Source: Ceratodon purpureus (lineage: Eukaryota > Streptophyta > Bryopsida > Pseudoditrichales > Ditrichaceae). Taken from it: 64,000 bases of DNA. Both the position numbers and the translations under genes were made by a program. Where the stretch lies: NCBI GenBank assembly GCA_014871385.1, contig CM026426.1, positions 104,319,281-104,383,280 of the forward strand. The letters run 5' to 3'. The stretch's first letter is position 1; every line of letters begins with the position of its first letter. The notes beneath the pieces were generated by a model. It was not told the DNA's origin. It was given only the letters and a program-made list of their open reading frames with translations, and made no database searches. This document shows, piece after piece, positions 48,944-60,049 of the stretch.

Positions 48944-51900
48944 TTAGCCGCATGAAACGTTGGTGAGGCCGAGAATGCTTGTGAGTCGCTGGAATCGATC
49001 TCGAGGGAGCGGCTTCGTAAGAATGTCTGCTGCGTTATCGACAGTTGATACGTAGACAAGTGTGAGATGCCCCTGCTGGAAGTGGTCGCGTATAATATGG
49101 TACTTGACGTCCACATGCTTCGTGCGGCGGTGAAACTCCGGGTTGCGTACGAGTCGTATCGCAGACTGATTGTCACTACGTAAGGTTGTAGGTTGAATCT
49201 GCGGGTACCCGAGGTCGCTTAATAACTGGCGCATCCCCAATATCTCCTGTGATGCCAAGTGCGCCGCAATATATTCTGCCTCCGTAGTGGATGCCGCCGT
49301 GCATCCCTATTTGCGGCTGCCCCACGCAACGGGGCCACCATTCAGGACGATAACAAATCTCGAGCGTGAACTGCGGTCATCGGTGTCACCCGCGTAATCT
49401 GCATCACAAAATGCCTGCATCGCATTTGGTTGCCCTGTTGCTGCGTAGGTGAGGCGTAGGTCGGGGTTGCCGCGTAGATACTTGAGCACGCGCTTGACAC
49501 CTGCGATATGACTGTTGCGGGGATTGCGAGAAAACTTGGAGAGATGACTTGTAGCGTAGGTGATGTCGGGGCGTGAGCCTTGGCTTGCAAAATGCAAGCT
49601 GCCAATAATCTCAGAATAGGGAAACGAGGGATCCGTACCTTTGTCGATGGAGGAGGCGAGGTCGAGAGGGGCATGTGGATCAGCAGGTACAGAGAGAGGT
49701 GCGGAGTCGAGAAATCCATACTGAAGCAGCTTCCTGAGGATGTAACGAGATTGGTCGAGTTGAAGAGTGCGTTCAGCTCGGTTGCGAGTGATGTGTAAAC
49801 CCACATAAACCTCTGGATTGCCGGTTGTGATATTGAAGATTCCGCGCATGGAGTCAGTCACGGTATCAATGCGATGTTGATCGCTGCATGCGATGATGCC
49901 ATCATCAACGAATAGAGCCAATATAAGTGTTGGCCCGTTGAGACAAATGTAAACGCAGGGGTCTGCGGGGCTTGGAGTAAGGCAGTGCTGGACTAAAAAG
50001 TCATGGAAGCGCTGATTCCACACGCGAGAAGCCTGCTTTAGTCCGTATAGGGCCTTATGTAATTTGCAGACCAGATGGGGTGCAGCTGAATCAACAAACC
50101 CTTTCGGCTGTGCCATGTAGATTTCGTCACAAATCTCCCCATAGAGGAAGGCGGTTTCAACGTCGAACTGGACTAGTTGCATATCCTCCGCGGCAGCCAC
50201 AGAGAGTATGGTACGAATTGAGTCGAACTTCACGACAGGTGAAAATGTCTCAGAATAATCGACACCCTCCCTCTGTGAGAACCCTTTCGCTACCAGACGA
50301 GCTTTAAATCTGCTTACGGTACCATCTGCGGCCAGTTTTACACGATAAACCCACTTATTTTGGATCGCTTTTCTGCCTGCAGGGAGCTCACTTAGCGTCC
50401 ATGTACCGTTGCTGAGGAGGGAGCCATACTCCTGCGCCATGGCTTGTTTTCACTGATCTGACTCGTCCATCTTCAGGGCCTCTTGATATGTCTGTGGTTC
50501 GAGAGGAGACTCTATGGTGACAGGTCCAGAATGTGCCATTCCTGCAAAGGGAACAGGTTGATCTAAGCAAACCCATTCTCCGTAACGATTCGGTGGCTTG
50601 CGGCTGCTTTGGGGAAGTGCATGCGGAGGGCTGCTGGCACGCGGTGTGTCACTTGCTTCTTCAACATGACCGTCAAGGGATAGGTCCACGATGAGCGTGC
50701 CAATGCTTGCGTCAGGATCCACCATGCTGCCCGCTGTGTGTGGTGCCGCTGATATGGGCGGAGGTAAAGCAGCATCTGTAGCATCTGGTTGGATTGCCGG
50801 CTCGGTGGCTGGTAGAAGCGAGAGGGTTGTAGGAACCTCTGTTTCCGCATAAGTAATGTCCTCCCACTGTGCTAATGTCGCATCAAGAGAGTCACGGGGT
50901 CCACCAAATATTTCTTCAATTGGCTCTGCCTCGGTGGTGGAAGAGGGTTCTGATGTCCCGCTGAAGGTGTTCACTGGTGTTGACGCTGGGTCGCTCTGGT
51001 CGCCAGGTTCTACAGGTGTGAGATCCACCTCGTCAGCAGATGTGGAGTCTTGGGCAGGTGCCGGGTGTTGTGCTACGGGTGCTGCATGCTGGGGCGCTCC
51101 TCCTGCAATTAGAGCCGATTGAGGAACTCCCACTGCGACTTGTTGTGGAACTCCCACTGCGATGGGCGGTGGAAGGTGAACTGGCGGTGCTGCCAGGGGA
51201 ATAGCTGCAGTTGCTTGTGGTGTAGCTGAACCGACTGAAAAGAGCGGGAGGGGTGTCTTTGTGCGCACAGGAGCCTGACTTGCTGTCTCGCTGTATACAC
51301 CGCGGAGAACACTACTTTCGTCAAAAAGAACGTCTCTGGACTCGACGATTTTCTGTGAGCTATTAACCCATATGCGATATGCCTTACTATACTTGCTGTA
51401 TCCCATTAGAATGCCCCGAGTGCTCTTGGGTGCCAGCTTGGTGCGCAACTCGCTCGGAATGAAGATAAAGGCATCAGCACCGAAGACTCGGATGTGTGAA
51501 ACGCAGGGGCGTACGCCATGCCAACGCTCAAATGGGGTTTCGCCATCAAGCATGCGACTACCGCTACGGTTAAGACAATAGACGGCAGTGTGCAATGCTT
51601 CGCCCCAAAACCTCGTATGAACATTCGCAGTGTAGATCATACTACGGACTGCTTCCATAAGTGTACGGTTGTCCCGTTCCGCTACCCCATTTTGCTCTGG
51701 CGTGTAAGGCGTCGTCAACTCTTGAGCAATGCCGCTGTGCTGCAAGAACGCCCTGAAAGCTGTACTGGTGTACTCGGTGCCTCGATCTGTGCGAAGGCAG
51801 CTTACATGGAAATTGGTCTCACGAGCTAGCTGGTTCACGAAGTCCTTGAAGTGCCGGAGTGCCTCGGATTTCTTGGCCATACATTGGATTACGCAAAACC

Positions 51901-53536
51901 CAGTTGCGTCATCTTTAAATAAGATAAAGTATCGAGCCTCGTTTACTGTAGCCTGATTCATAGGGCCGCAGATATCGCTGTGAATGAGAGCACCTGCGGT
52001 GGGTGCTTTCAAGCGTTCATCGTTGTGGGGAAAGCTACATCGCTGCATCTTGCCATAAGCACAACCTGTGCAGAAAGGAGGGGGGCCTGGTCGAGAAAGA
52101 ATACTGAGACCTTCGACAGTATTGCGGGATGACATCTTGGTGAGCATGTCGTGATGGACATGGGCAAGACGTTTATGCCAGACGTCTATGGTCTGGAGAC
52201 TATCCTTCTTTCTTGATACACCGAAACTACCAACGTGTAGGGCGGCTATGGCGCTTGGTAACAGTGGGGTGATGAGCAGTTTGTAAAGCTTGCTGGTCAA
52301 GACTCCGCTCATAACTATCTCTCCCTCCTGTGTGACCAGACGACATGAATGTTTAGAAGTAATGGTGTCAACATTCTTCTGAGCCGCTCTCTCGGATGAG
52401 AATAAGCTGGTACCGAGGCGAGGAACCAGGAGTACGTCAGTAAGCGTGGCGAAGTCTTCGCGATCAGTAAGGTGCACCTGGACATTGACATCTCCAATAC
52501 CGATAACCTCAAGGAGAATTCCTCCGACACCCTGAACTGTTCTATTCTCGTGTGAAATGTCTGTGTATTTACAAAAGAATTCTTTCGTATTGGTCATATG
52601 ATCGGTACAGCCGCTATCAACGTACCAAGAAGAGTGCTCTGCGACACCACTAGTCGTCATGTATGCGCGATGCATGGGCTGTTTCGGCACTGAGTTCGAC
52701 GGCTGTGGGATCTCATTAGGCTGTGGGAGCAGGGTTGTAGGATCTTGCGGACCGGTTGGGCATTCTTTTGCCCAGTGGCCTAACTGGCCGCATTTCCAAC
52801 ATGTAGTAACCTTCTTTCGCTCATTTATCTGAAGTCTACGCTCCTGGCGCTGCTCGTATGTGAGCTGCGGGCGATTGAGGGACGGAAGGGAGGACTGGTT
52901 TGAATTGCTATATGTTGTTGCGTATGCAACAGCAATCTTCTCCTCTTCCTTTTCCTCGTTCTTTAAGCGGGCTTCATGACGAAGCAACCTGACTGTGAGG
53001 TTGTTGAGCGTGCGAGACTGATCTTCGACATTATCCCAGGCTGATAGAAAAGAGCTGTACTGAGCAGAGGGGAGGTTTGCAAGAATTTTCGCAATGAGAC
53101 TAGCATCTGAGATTGAGTTGTCCCCCATATTAATGAGGGAGCTCTTGATGACTTCCAGCTTGCCTAGAAAGGTAGCGATAGTGTCTGAACTGTCCATTTT
53201 GCACTCATAAAAGCGCTGTTGAACATGGTGAACGGACTCATGAGCGGACTGATCGTGGAGAAGTTTAAGTTTGTCCCAAATAGCTTTGGAAGTATCGCAG
53301 TTGATAAGGATCTCAAGAATGGACTCGGCTACTGCTTTGCAAAGCAAAGAAATGCACTGGTTGTCTTTTTTGACCCACTCTGCCTGCGCTACAGTGTCTG
53401 TGGGTTTCGGGACTGACCCATCTACGATACCCATGAGGTCTTGTCCGAGTAGAATGGCTCTGAGTTGGAACTTCCAAAGGTGAAAGTTCTGGCCATTGTA
53501 CAGTTTGACATTTCGGAGCTCTGCGTTTGCATCCAT
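48944..53536 (-). pseudogene. copia gag-pol polyprotein, one frame with two stops
   Basis: A single frame of 1531 codons from the ATG at 53536. Parts in order: gag with a UBN2/copia-type capsid region (KLYNGQNFHLWKF), CCHC knuckle (CWKCGQLGHWAKEC), aspartic protease (WYVDSGCTDHM), integrase zinc motif (WHKRLAHVHH...CTGCAYGK) and catalytic core (HSDICGP, RTDRGTEY, PEQNGVAERDN), reverse transcriptase (FDVETAFLYGEI, ALFVDDGIIA) and RNase H (SDNQSAIRL). In-frame TGA at 50450-50452 falls where copia proteins have Trp ahead of the AM-x2-E motif. In-frame TAG at about 49304-49306 falls where they have Gln after WGSRK. Both fit G-to-A or C-to-T changes. Otherwise intact. An upstream non-ATG extension is open to 53593 but MDANAELRN is the likely start. 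Confidence 0.93.
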
Positions 53537-53705
53537 GATACGGTGAGCAGGGTTCTGATACTGAGAAAGAAAAGATTGCTGTCGACGCAGCAAAAAGAAG
53601 ACACGTGAAGCTTTCTACGGCTGCTGTAGGCACAGCAGTTTACTAAAGAGCACTTTCTTTATCCACAACACTTAAGAAAACTAGGTCGCTAAAAAGAAGC
53701 GAGCA

Positions 53706-53717
53706 GGGCCCATAACC
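53706..53717 (-). other. Primer binding site for a half initiator tRNA-Met
   Basis: Directly adjoining the 5' LTR, the minus strand reads GGTTATGGGCCC. This is the complement of the plant initiator tRNA-Met anticodon stem-loop (GGGCCCAUAACC) and not of the tRNA 3' end (TGGTATCAGAGC). Copia of Drosophila and Ty5 of yeast prime in this way, with a tRNA cleaved in the anticodon loop. Confidence 0.85.
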
Positions 53718-54126
53718 TATTGGAGGAAGGTGGAAAGTCTCGTTGGAACAAAAGCACACTCTCTTACACAAAAAGGACCATCGACATGGCAGACTCAGGT
53801 TTAATGAAAACGATCCGTATACTTAGATTAACATTCAAGGCTGCTAAGCACAATGCATACACATGAATAATAACCTAGCTCCCACTGCTACTAGGCACTA
53901 GCTACGCACAGAATCTTGGAGCACAATACTCGCATACAAATCCTGTCAGGTAAGAGAGAGCTACTACGGTGCCGTTCTTGGAATTAGTACAAGCCAGTGG
54001 CGGCGATTTGCGGGGGAAGTAGAATCATGATGAGAGATTCAAATGGTCGGCCGATGCCAGCTGGTATGCATCCAGCTGGTTGTACTGTTGGTCTCTTGCG
54101 TACTGCTGAGGTGGAGGATATCAACA
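53718..54126 (-). repeat. copia 5' LTR
   Basis: 409 bp, identical to 48501-48909; expected to carry the promoter for the minus-strand transcript. Confidence 0.96.
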
Positions 54127-56859
54127 ACACTCTAGCGTGTTTCTGTGGTCCTCTGGGCTTGGGTGCATCACCCTAACCGATGGCTTGAATACGCGGAGAA
54201 CATGAATCCATTGTGCTCCGTTTGGACATGGAGGACCTTCCTTCAGGATCTTTGAATGGGGTCCAGGCCCAGTTTTCCCTGCGGCAACAACTACCTCTCC
54301 GTGCTCAGGATGTAGTATCCACACTGATTTCTTGGCTGCAACAAGTGTGTCTTTCTCTTTCGCGGGTTGAAACTCTCGTGGACTTTTAGAGCATGCAGTG
54401 GATTTCCTGGCTCGGACTCCTCTTGTAACAATACAATGTTCCGATAATAGTGGACCTGTAGGTAGAGTTATGGTCACTCGTTGCTCGACGTCAGGCACGC
54501 TGGTGTGGATCGCTGGGACGGTGTCGACCAGAGCGTGATGGCCTGTGATCGTGCCCCGGCTGCTCACTGGCGATGTCGGTTGTGGAGAGGAGCTGGAATT
54601 CGATAATTCAGCTTGACTGCATAGTACTGGCGATAATAGGACCGTATCACCACTGCATGGCGATCGTGAATTAGGATAAGCGGGCTGCTGACGTTCTGTC
54701 TCCCTGGTCAAGACTGCAATGCGAGTGAGACCATCAGCGAACTTGGATATCTCTACACTCTGGTGAACCGTTAGTGTATATAGTGGACTTCCAAAAAAAT
54801 AATTAAATATCACATTGTACAACTCAAGACGGTAATGGAAGGAGTATGATACCTGAGCTCTGTAGTGTGCTATCCGGATGCGTGTGTTCAACTGTTCCGT
54901 TAATCGGGGGGACGGTGTCAACACGGAAATTTGGAGACGGCGTGTCTGCGATCATGTCCACGGCATGGGCTTCGGAAAGTATCTCGACTGGGCGTCGTGA
55001 GTCCGATGTTACACCATGTTTTAGGAGTTGGAGCAACTCAGTCAAGTTCGTCTGAAGAAAGTCCATGCGCGACTCCATCCCTTCCTTCCACGCATCGGTT
55101 AACTTCTCGGGGGTAGTGGATTGGTTGCAGCTCCTGGTCATCTGAGGAAATAGCATAGTTTATCAACATCACGATGTCTCGACAGGACATGAAGCAGGAA
55201 TATTATAACCATGGGTATTTAACAAGATGAACGGCTCATGTGCACCGGAATGGTCGTACCTGCTGCATGGATGTTGAATTTACCACTTCGGGTGAATGTG
55301 CCTGCGACGCCAATGTTTCTGTGGCTTCGTACTCGATGGGAGCATCCATGACCCAGTCGCTGCACATGGGTGTCCCATAGGGATTTGCATACTGCCAAGG
55401 CATACGAGGAGAAGTAGTCAAATGTAATTATTGAATCATCGGGCGCAGGAGCTACTACTGAGGACATAAGAGACGATGAAAGGCTGCTAATTTCCAAACG
55501 TATTGTGTATTACATATGCAGATTAAATGAACTAGGAAAAAAATAAGGAAGGATGAAAATCCTTGTGAACCTATACCTGCACCTGCGCGGATACTGGAGT
55601 GTGGAAATCCGCTGATGCTGACCCGCTTGGTCGGGATCGTGTAGGGGTTAGGTCGATGTCCTTTTCACTGCAGAATGACACATCCTTACCCACCTTAGAC
55701 CGAATCCCCTTCATGGTTTCACTTTTTGCCTTGCCTTCAGGACTCTCCCAGAATTGACGTAGTGTTGCGAATGCTTCGTTGGGACAATCTTCGTGCTGGC
55801 CACCTGAGGTATGAACGTAGTGCTTGTGCCACTTGTATCTGTCGTTGCTTAAAATCATAGATAGATAGGTGGACAAAATCTCTGGCTTAACAGGATAAAC
55901 AAATGAAAATCGAAGGCCTATTTCTCTTTGAATGGTTTTCAGCAACTATTTCCACTCTGTCGGTTCTTTCTTATACTCTCGTATGGAGCGATCCACTGTT
56001 AGTTCTACAATAGATCTAACTGCAGCCTGCCACTTCCCTTAATGTCCTATAATCTCGCCCTCAGGGTTTGTTAGTATGGGATACCTTAATTGGCGACCTT
56101 CAGCGTGTGCAATTCTTTGCATTTTGTAAGCCTCATTCTGCAAGCTCCGAGCCCTCCTTTTAGCCATCGCTTCACGTTCCTTTGTCGCAGGGCTCCTGGG
56201 CCGCCTTCCTGTCCGAGGGCCACTGACTAAAATTTCTGTGGAGGCGTGGAGGGTGTCTCTTATGCTTGGCGGAGCTCTCTGTGCAGGGCGGGGCATTAGG
56301 TTAGGCAGCCTGCGTTGAAACGGACTAGACTCGTGATTCCTTTCATTCGCACTGTGTTGCCGAATCGTAGGATCATAGCTGGGGGGTCTCTGAGGATCTG
56401 TAGACCAGCCGGGAGAAAGGGCACCTGCTCTTGGCATTTGCGGCAACCACTCCCTTAATGGAGCTTGTGACATCCCAATCTGCGAGAAGCAATTAAATGT
56501 AAATGTGTTATTCGATGGGCGTATCTGGTGAGAATCGACAATGCAGTAAGGGCCTGCATTCTGGGTACCAGTATAATACTGAAATAATAAATGAGGCAAA
56601 GGGTGCATAAACTAAGAGTACAGAAACCCTAATCCGTGGAATGTGTACCGCGTGAAGAAACGCAACCTACTATTCCGTTAAAGAGGTCCTCTGTATGGAA
56701 AAGGGGGAATGTAATTGGTGTTAAGGCACGATGACGGCATACCTGAGACGTAGTTGGGGCTGACGCAGGAAACATGGTGTTGCTTGGACTCCGAGCAGCC
56801 GATGCCATGACTGTCCTTCGCAGCAATTCAAAGCAGGGGATTTCATCATCAATTACCAT

Positions 56860-57158
56860 TCAATTCAATTCAAAGCATGATACTTCCATCTTTGGGTCAC
56901 AACTCCACGAAACTTTATTCTGGCGTCTGACCGCTTTGCCATCTTATTCCGAAAAAGAACTTCCCGTGGAGAGCTAAAATCCAAGGTCATATCAGGGTTA
57001 GTCGTGAATCGCCTTCCAAGTTTGTTATCGCGCCACACCTGTCATTTTGAATATCCGCCGAGCAATCCAGCCCCAAAGGAGTAATTCCTCTTAGGAAGAA
57101 ACCTCAAATCCCTAATAGCGCCATTCCATAGCAAGTGCTGTTGGAGCTTTCTCTAGGT
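56860..57158. promoter_or_regulatory. Divergent promoter region of ORF1 and the membrane-protein gene
   Basis: About 300 bp separate the ATG of ORF1 (minus, 56859) from the ATG of the membrane-protein gene (plus, 57159). The two genes probably share this region as a bidirectional promoter. I see no certain TATA box. Confidence 0.4.
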
Positions 57159-57899
57159 ATGGACGTCTCCTCGGTGCTAGATTATGAGACGGTACTCTGT
57201 GAAGAGAATGACGGGAATGATGGATGGTGGTTTCCAAACAATAGGAGCGACGGAGGAAGTCCCATACGGTGTAGAGAAGAGGTTGATCGACGGTCTGCTC
57301 TCGTGCTTGATGAGCAAATGCCGTCGATTGACTCTCACTCTTTGGACTTGTGTGAAGGTTTATCAGAAGGCGGTCAAAAGCTAAGTGACTCTGAGATAAA
57401 TCACATAGACGCCCTCTGTACGAGGTTCGGCTTAACTGTCGCGTTCAAACAGGAGTTGGTGAACGTTGTTTTCCTACTACTTGCTCTCCGCAAGATGCAG
57501 GTCGTGAGGGGTGACAACAGAGCTATAGAAAGGACTCCAGACTTTACAGTCTGGATTGTCCTTTGTATACTCTTCACTCTACTCGTGCTCTGTTTTTCAG
57601 CATGCAGGTTTCGAGAAATGGCAGTCTGGGCCCAATTTTGCAAGTCACCTCCAAGCATGCCTCCTGTTTGGGTGGGGAAGGTCTGCAAAACGGGAGAATC
57701 CCAGGAAACGATGGGCGTATTCGGTGTGAGCGTTCTTAGAAATACCGTGCATACTGGGGAAAATGGGAGTGCGTCTGATGTAGAACAGGAAGTTAAACAG
57801 ACTGTAGATGAAGGGGAAGCGCTGGGAGCATGGTCTCACTGGTACGATAACATGACCGACGAAGTCAAACACAACCTCGAATGCTGGTCCCCTAAGTAG
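57159..57899 (+). CDS. CACTA-borne single-pass membrane protein, 246 aa
   Basis: Uninterrupted single-exon frame from ATG (57159, context GGTATGGA); the frame is also open upstream to 57135 without an ATG. The N-terminal 125 residues are acidic and hydrophilic, with a shorter hydrophobic patch (residues 100-110, LVNVVFLLLAL). One clear membrane segment follows at 131-149 (VWIVLCILFTLLVLCFSAC) and then a tail of about 97 residues. The last residues, WSHWYDNMTDEVKHNLECWS and then PK, align without gaps with the end of the membrane-protein frame in the MULE (11397-12008). No known family comes to mind. A membrane-anchored accessory protein of the CACTA element is the most that can be said. It shares a divergent promoter with ORF1. 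Confidence 0.7.
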   Translation: MDVSSVLDYETVLCEENDGNDGWWFPNNRSDGGSPIRCREEVDRRSALVLDEQMPSIDSHSLDLCEGLSEGGQKLSDSEINHIDALCTRFGLTVAFKQELVNVVFLLLALRKMQVVRGDNRAIERTPDFTVWIVLCILFTLLVLCFSACRFREMAVWAQFCKSPPSMPPVWVGKVCKTGESQETMGVFGVSVLRNTVHTGENGSASDVEQEVKQTVDEGEALGAWSHWYDNMTDEVKHNLECWSPK

Positions 57900-58474
57900 T
57901 CTATGGAGGATTTGGTTACACGAAGGTTGAATGGTGGAGTAGGTTAGAGTCTATGGCCTACATTAATGTTTTCTGTAACGACTACACAGATGCGCCAACG
58001 TCCTTCCTAGTACCTTAAGAAATTTGTGTGGCTAAAACTCCTAGGAAGAGTTCTGTACTAGACACACGGATTTATAAGGTTTCATTGTTCCACTCTTGCT
58101 CTGGACAACTTGAGAAACTGTTTTGAAATAAACGACAGTCCATCGAATTGTCAAGACTCTACATATCAATGTCTGTGCGGAACCAAGTATTGACCATTTC
58201 CCTCGATTTCAATTGCTACTTCTACTTGAAGAATGTTGAATCTATACAAGCCTTTGCGAAATTGAAGGAGTATACAAAAAATCATTCTTCTGCCACATCT
58301 AAAATTGGAATATAAAGGCAATGCCGTCATAACTGTTTGTAGTGGATACATCCTGATATTCGCTACTACGTGTCAGAAAGTACATCAGAAATCACGGATC
58401 AAGTGGTAGGTTCTGGGCCCCCACATTATACCCACCTGGAAGGATAATTCACACCGCATATGATCGTTGACGTG
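57900..58474. other. Gene-free stretch inside the CACTA element
   Basis: Downstream region of the membrane-protein gene. No coding signature is visible. It ends at the 9-bp duplication of the inserted MULE. Confidence 0.5.
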
Positions 58475-59046
58475 GGGTCTCTCTAAATACCCCCATCAAG
58501 AGGTGCACCGCGGGCAGCCTCTCCTCCCGGGCAGCCGGTTTGGTGGATGTGGGGTCTGTCCACCGTTCACCTCCTTCCGTTGCCTCCGCCCATCCTCCCC
58601 TTCCCGCCCTTTCTCCCCGCTTCCTCCCCCCGCCTCTCCTCCTCCGCAGCTCATTCCCGCTTGCTCCCTCCGACGCTCTCTTCCCCCTCGCCTTTCAGCT
58701 CGCATCGTCGCCTGCACCTGCTCCTGCTCTCTCTCCCTCGCCTCTCACACCTGCACCTGCTCTCTCACCTGCGAAGCACTTGCACATCGTTTCGGCACAT
58801 CGCCTGCTTCTGCACATCGCCTGCTTCTGCACCTGCTTCTTACATCGCTGCACGTGCTTCTCACATCGCTTCACCTGCACTTGCACCTGCTTCGCTTCTC
58901 ACATTCTTTTTGGTTTTAAAAAATGTTAGTGTCCTGGTGTTCTTTGTTGGTATGTTGAAGGAGTGCTGCCTCCACAGCGGGTTGGATTTGGTATGAGCTT
59001 ACCTCATACTTGGCAGGATCAAAGAAGAAGTAAATGTGAAACAAAG

Positions 59047-59079
<33 letters not shown>

Positions 59080-59979
59080 AAAATCAAAGAACATACAAAC
59101 ATGTTCACAACACAAAAGACAACATAACTGATGAAGAATTGCAAACCATATTCTCAAGGACACCATAGTATGACAAATCCTCATTCAAAATTATGTGCAT
59201 ATGATCCTAGATCTGATCCATCCGAATTTACTAAATGCTTGGAATGAACACCATCTCTTGAAATGTTGCTTAGATGTGCACAGATTTGTTGCATTCTTTG
59301 AGGTGCACATGACAAGGAAAGTAAGCTTAGGGTGTGGTGTATCATTGAGAATAGTTATCACAATTTTTTGACAATCCTGCTTTCATTTCTGTTATGATTC
59401 GGTGAGGCGGCGATGATGGCGCGGGCAGTGTAATGGTGGGGGGGAGGGGCAAGGGCGTGCATGGGAGAGCAGCTGCGCGGCCAAGCAGAGGCAGGATGCA
59501 ATAAACTACGAGGGTTTGCAGGTGCCGAGGCCATGTGAGAGGCGAGGTGAGAGGCGAGGGAGAGAGAGCAGGTATGAGAGGCGAGGGAGAGAGAGCAGGA
59601 GCAGGTGTGAGGGGCGAGGGAGAGAGAGCAGGAGCAGGTGTGAGAGGCGACGGAGAGAGAGCAGGAGCAGGTGTGAGGGGCGAGGGAGAGAGAGCAGGGG
59701 CAGGTGTGAGGGGCGAGGGAGAGAGAGCAGGTGCAGGTGCAGGCGACGAGGCGAGCTGAAAGGCGAGGGGGAAGAGAGCGTCGGAGGGAGCAAGCGGGAA
59801 TGAGCTGCGGAGGAGGAGAGGCGGGGGGAGGAAGCGGGGAGAAAGGGCGGGAAGGGGAGGATGGGCGGAGGCAACGGAAGGAGGTGAACGGTGGACAGAC
59901 CCCACATCCACCAAACCGGCTGCCCGGGAGGAGAGGCTGCCCGCGGTGCACCTCTTGATGGGAGTATTTAGAGAGACCC
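58475..59979. mobile_element. Non-autonomous MULE, 1.5 kb, 9-bp duplication
   Basis: Ends GGGTCTCTCTAAATAC and its inverted partner are flanked by GTTGACGTG at 58466-58474 and 59980-59988. The inverted repeats match for about 285 bp with few differences (left 58475-58760), then diverge because the right arm carries an expanded minisatellite. Between the arms lie about 400 bp of unrelated AT-richer DNA with a 29-base poly(A) run (near 59045). No transposase is encoded. The layout (long GC-rich TIRs around foreign DNA) is that of a Pack-MULE-like element. The TIR sequence differs from that of the 7-19 kb MULE, so it needs another helper. Confidence 0.9.
59540..59745. repeat. 30-bp minisatellite in the right TIR of the small MULE
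   Basis: About six imperfect units of roughly 30 bp (GGCGAGGGAGAGAGAGCAGG plus GCAGGTGTGA) in tandem. The left arm has only one or two units. On the minus strand the array would read as a Pro/Ser/Ala/Leu decapeptide repeat, but it is repeat DNA, not a gene. Confidence 0.85.
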
Positions 59980-60049
59980 GTTGACGTGGTTGCTGTTCTC
60001 TAAAATAGCATGCACAGCCGGGATTCGAGGAATGCATTTCCAATTTTTC

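Larger units (their letters stand above)
48501..54126 (-). mobile_element. Ty1/copia LTR retrotransposon, 5.6 kb
   Basis: Two 409-bp LTRs (TG...TA on the minus strand) bound a copia-order gag-pol. It is flanked by ACACT at 48496-48500 and 54127-54131, a 5-bp target duplication. LTRs are identical in my base-by-base reading, so insertion was recent. The primer site (53706-53717) matches the anticodon arm of initiator tRNA-Met rather than its 3' end. A purine-rich tract (GAGTGGGAG on the minus strand) abuts the 3' LTR. The coding frame has two stops, so it would need help in trans. It lies in the last codons of the CACTA ORF1. Confidence 0.97.
48454..56859 (-). pseudogene. CACTA ORF1 (Transposase_24-type), five exons, two stops
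   Basis: This is the DNA-binding partner protein of CACTA transposases. Exons: 56859-56743, 56479-55577, 55391-55260, 55141-54853, and 54752 to 54127 continuing on the far side of the copia insertion at 48495-48454. Borders are GT-AG and phases agree. Exon 2 holds the Transposase_24 core: NDRYKWHKHYVHTSGG, then CPNEAFATLRQFWESPEGKA, then SETMKGIRSKV. Two in-frame stops interrupt exon 2, TAA at 56039-56041 and TAG at 55946-55948; the frame is open around them, so they look like point mutations. Exon 4 includes a possible coiled coil (MESRMDFLQTNLTELLQLLK). The C-terminus is basic (PPKRGRHALLP) and is separated from the rest by the retrotransposon. Non-functional as it stands. Confidence 0.8.

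Noticed and set aside
58467-58996. Three overlapping ~130-150 codon frames in the left TIR
   Set aside because: Same low-complexity TIR DNA open in all three plus frames; no codon signal favours one.
59342-60043. Long Pro/Ser/Leu-rich frames on the minus strand
   Set aside because: These are translations of the minisatellite and GC-rich TIR of the small MULE; mirror frames exist in the other arm and on the opposite strand.
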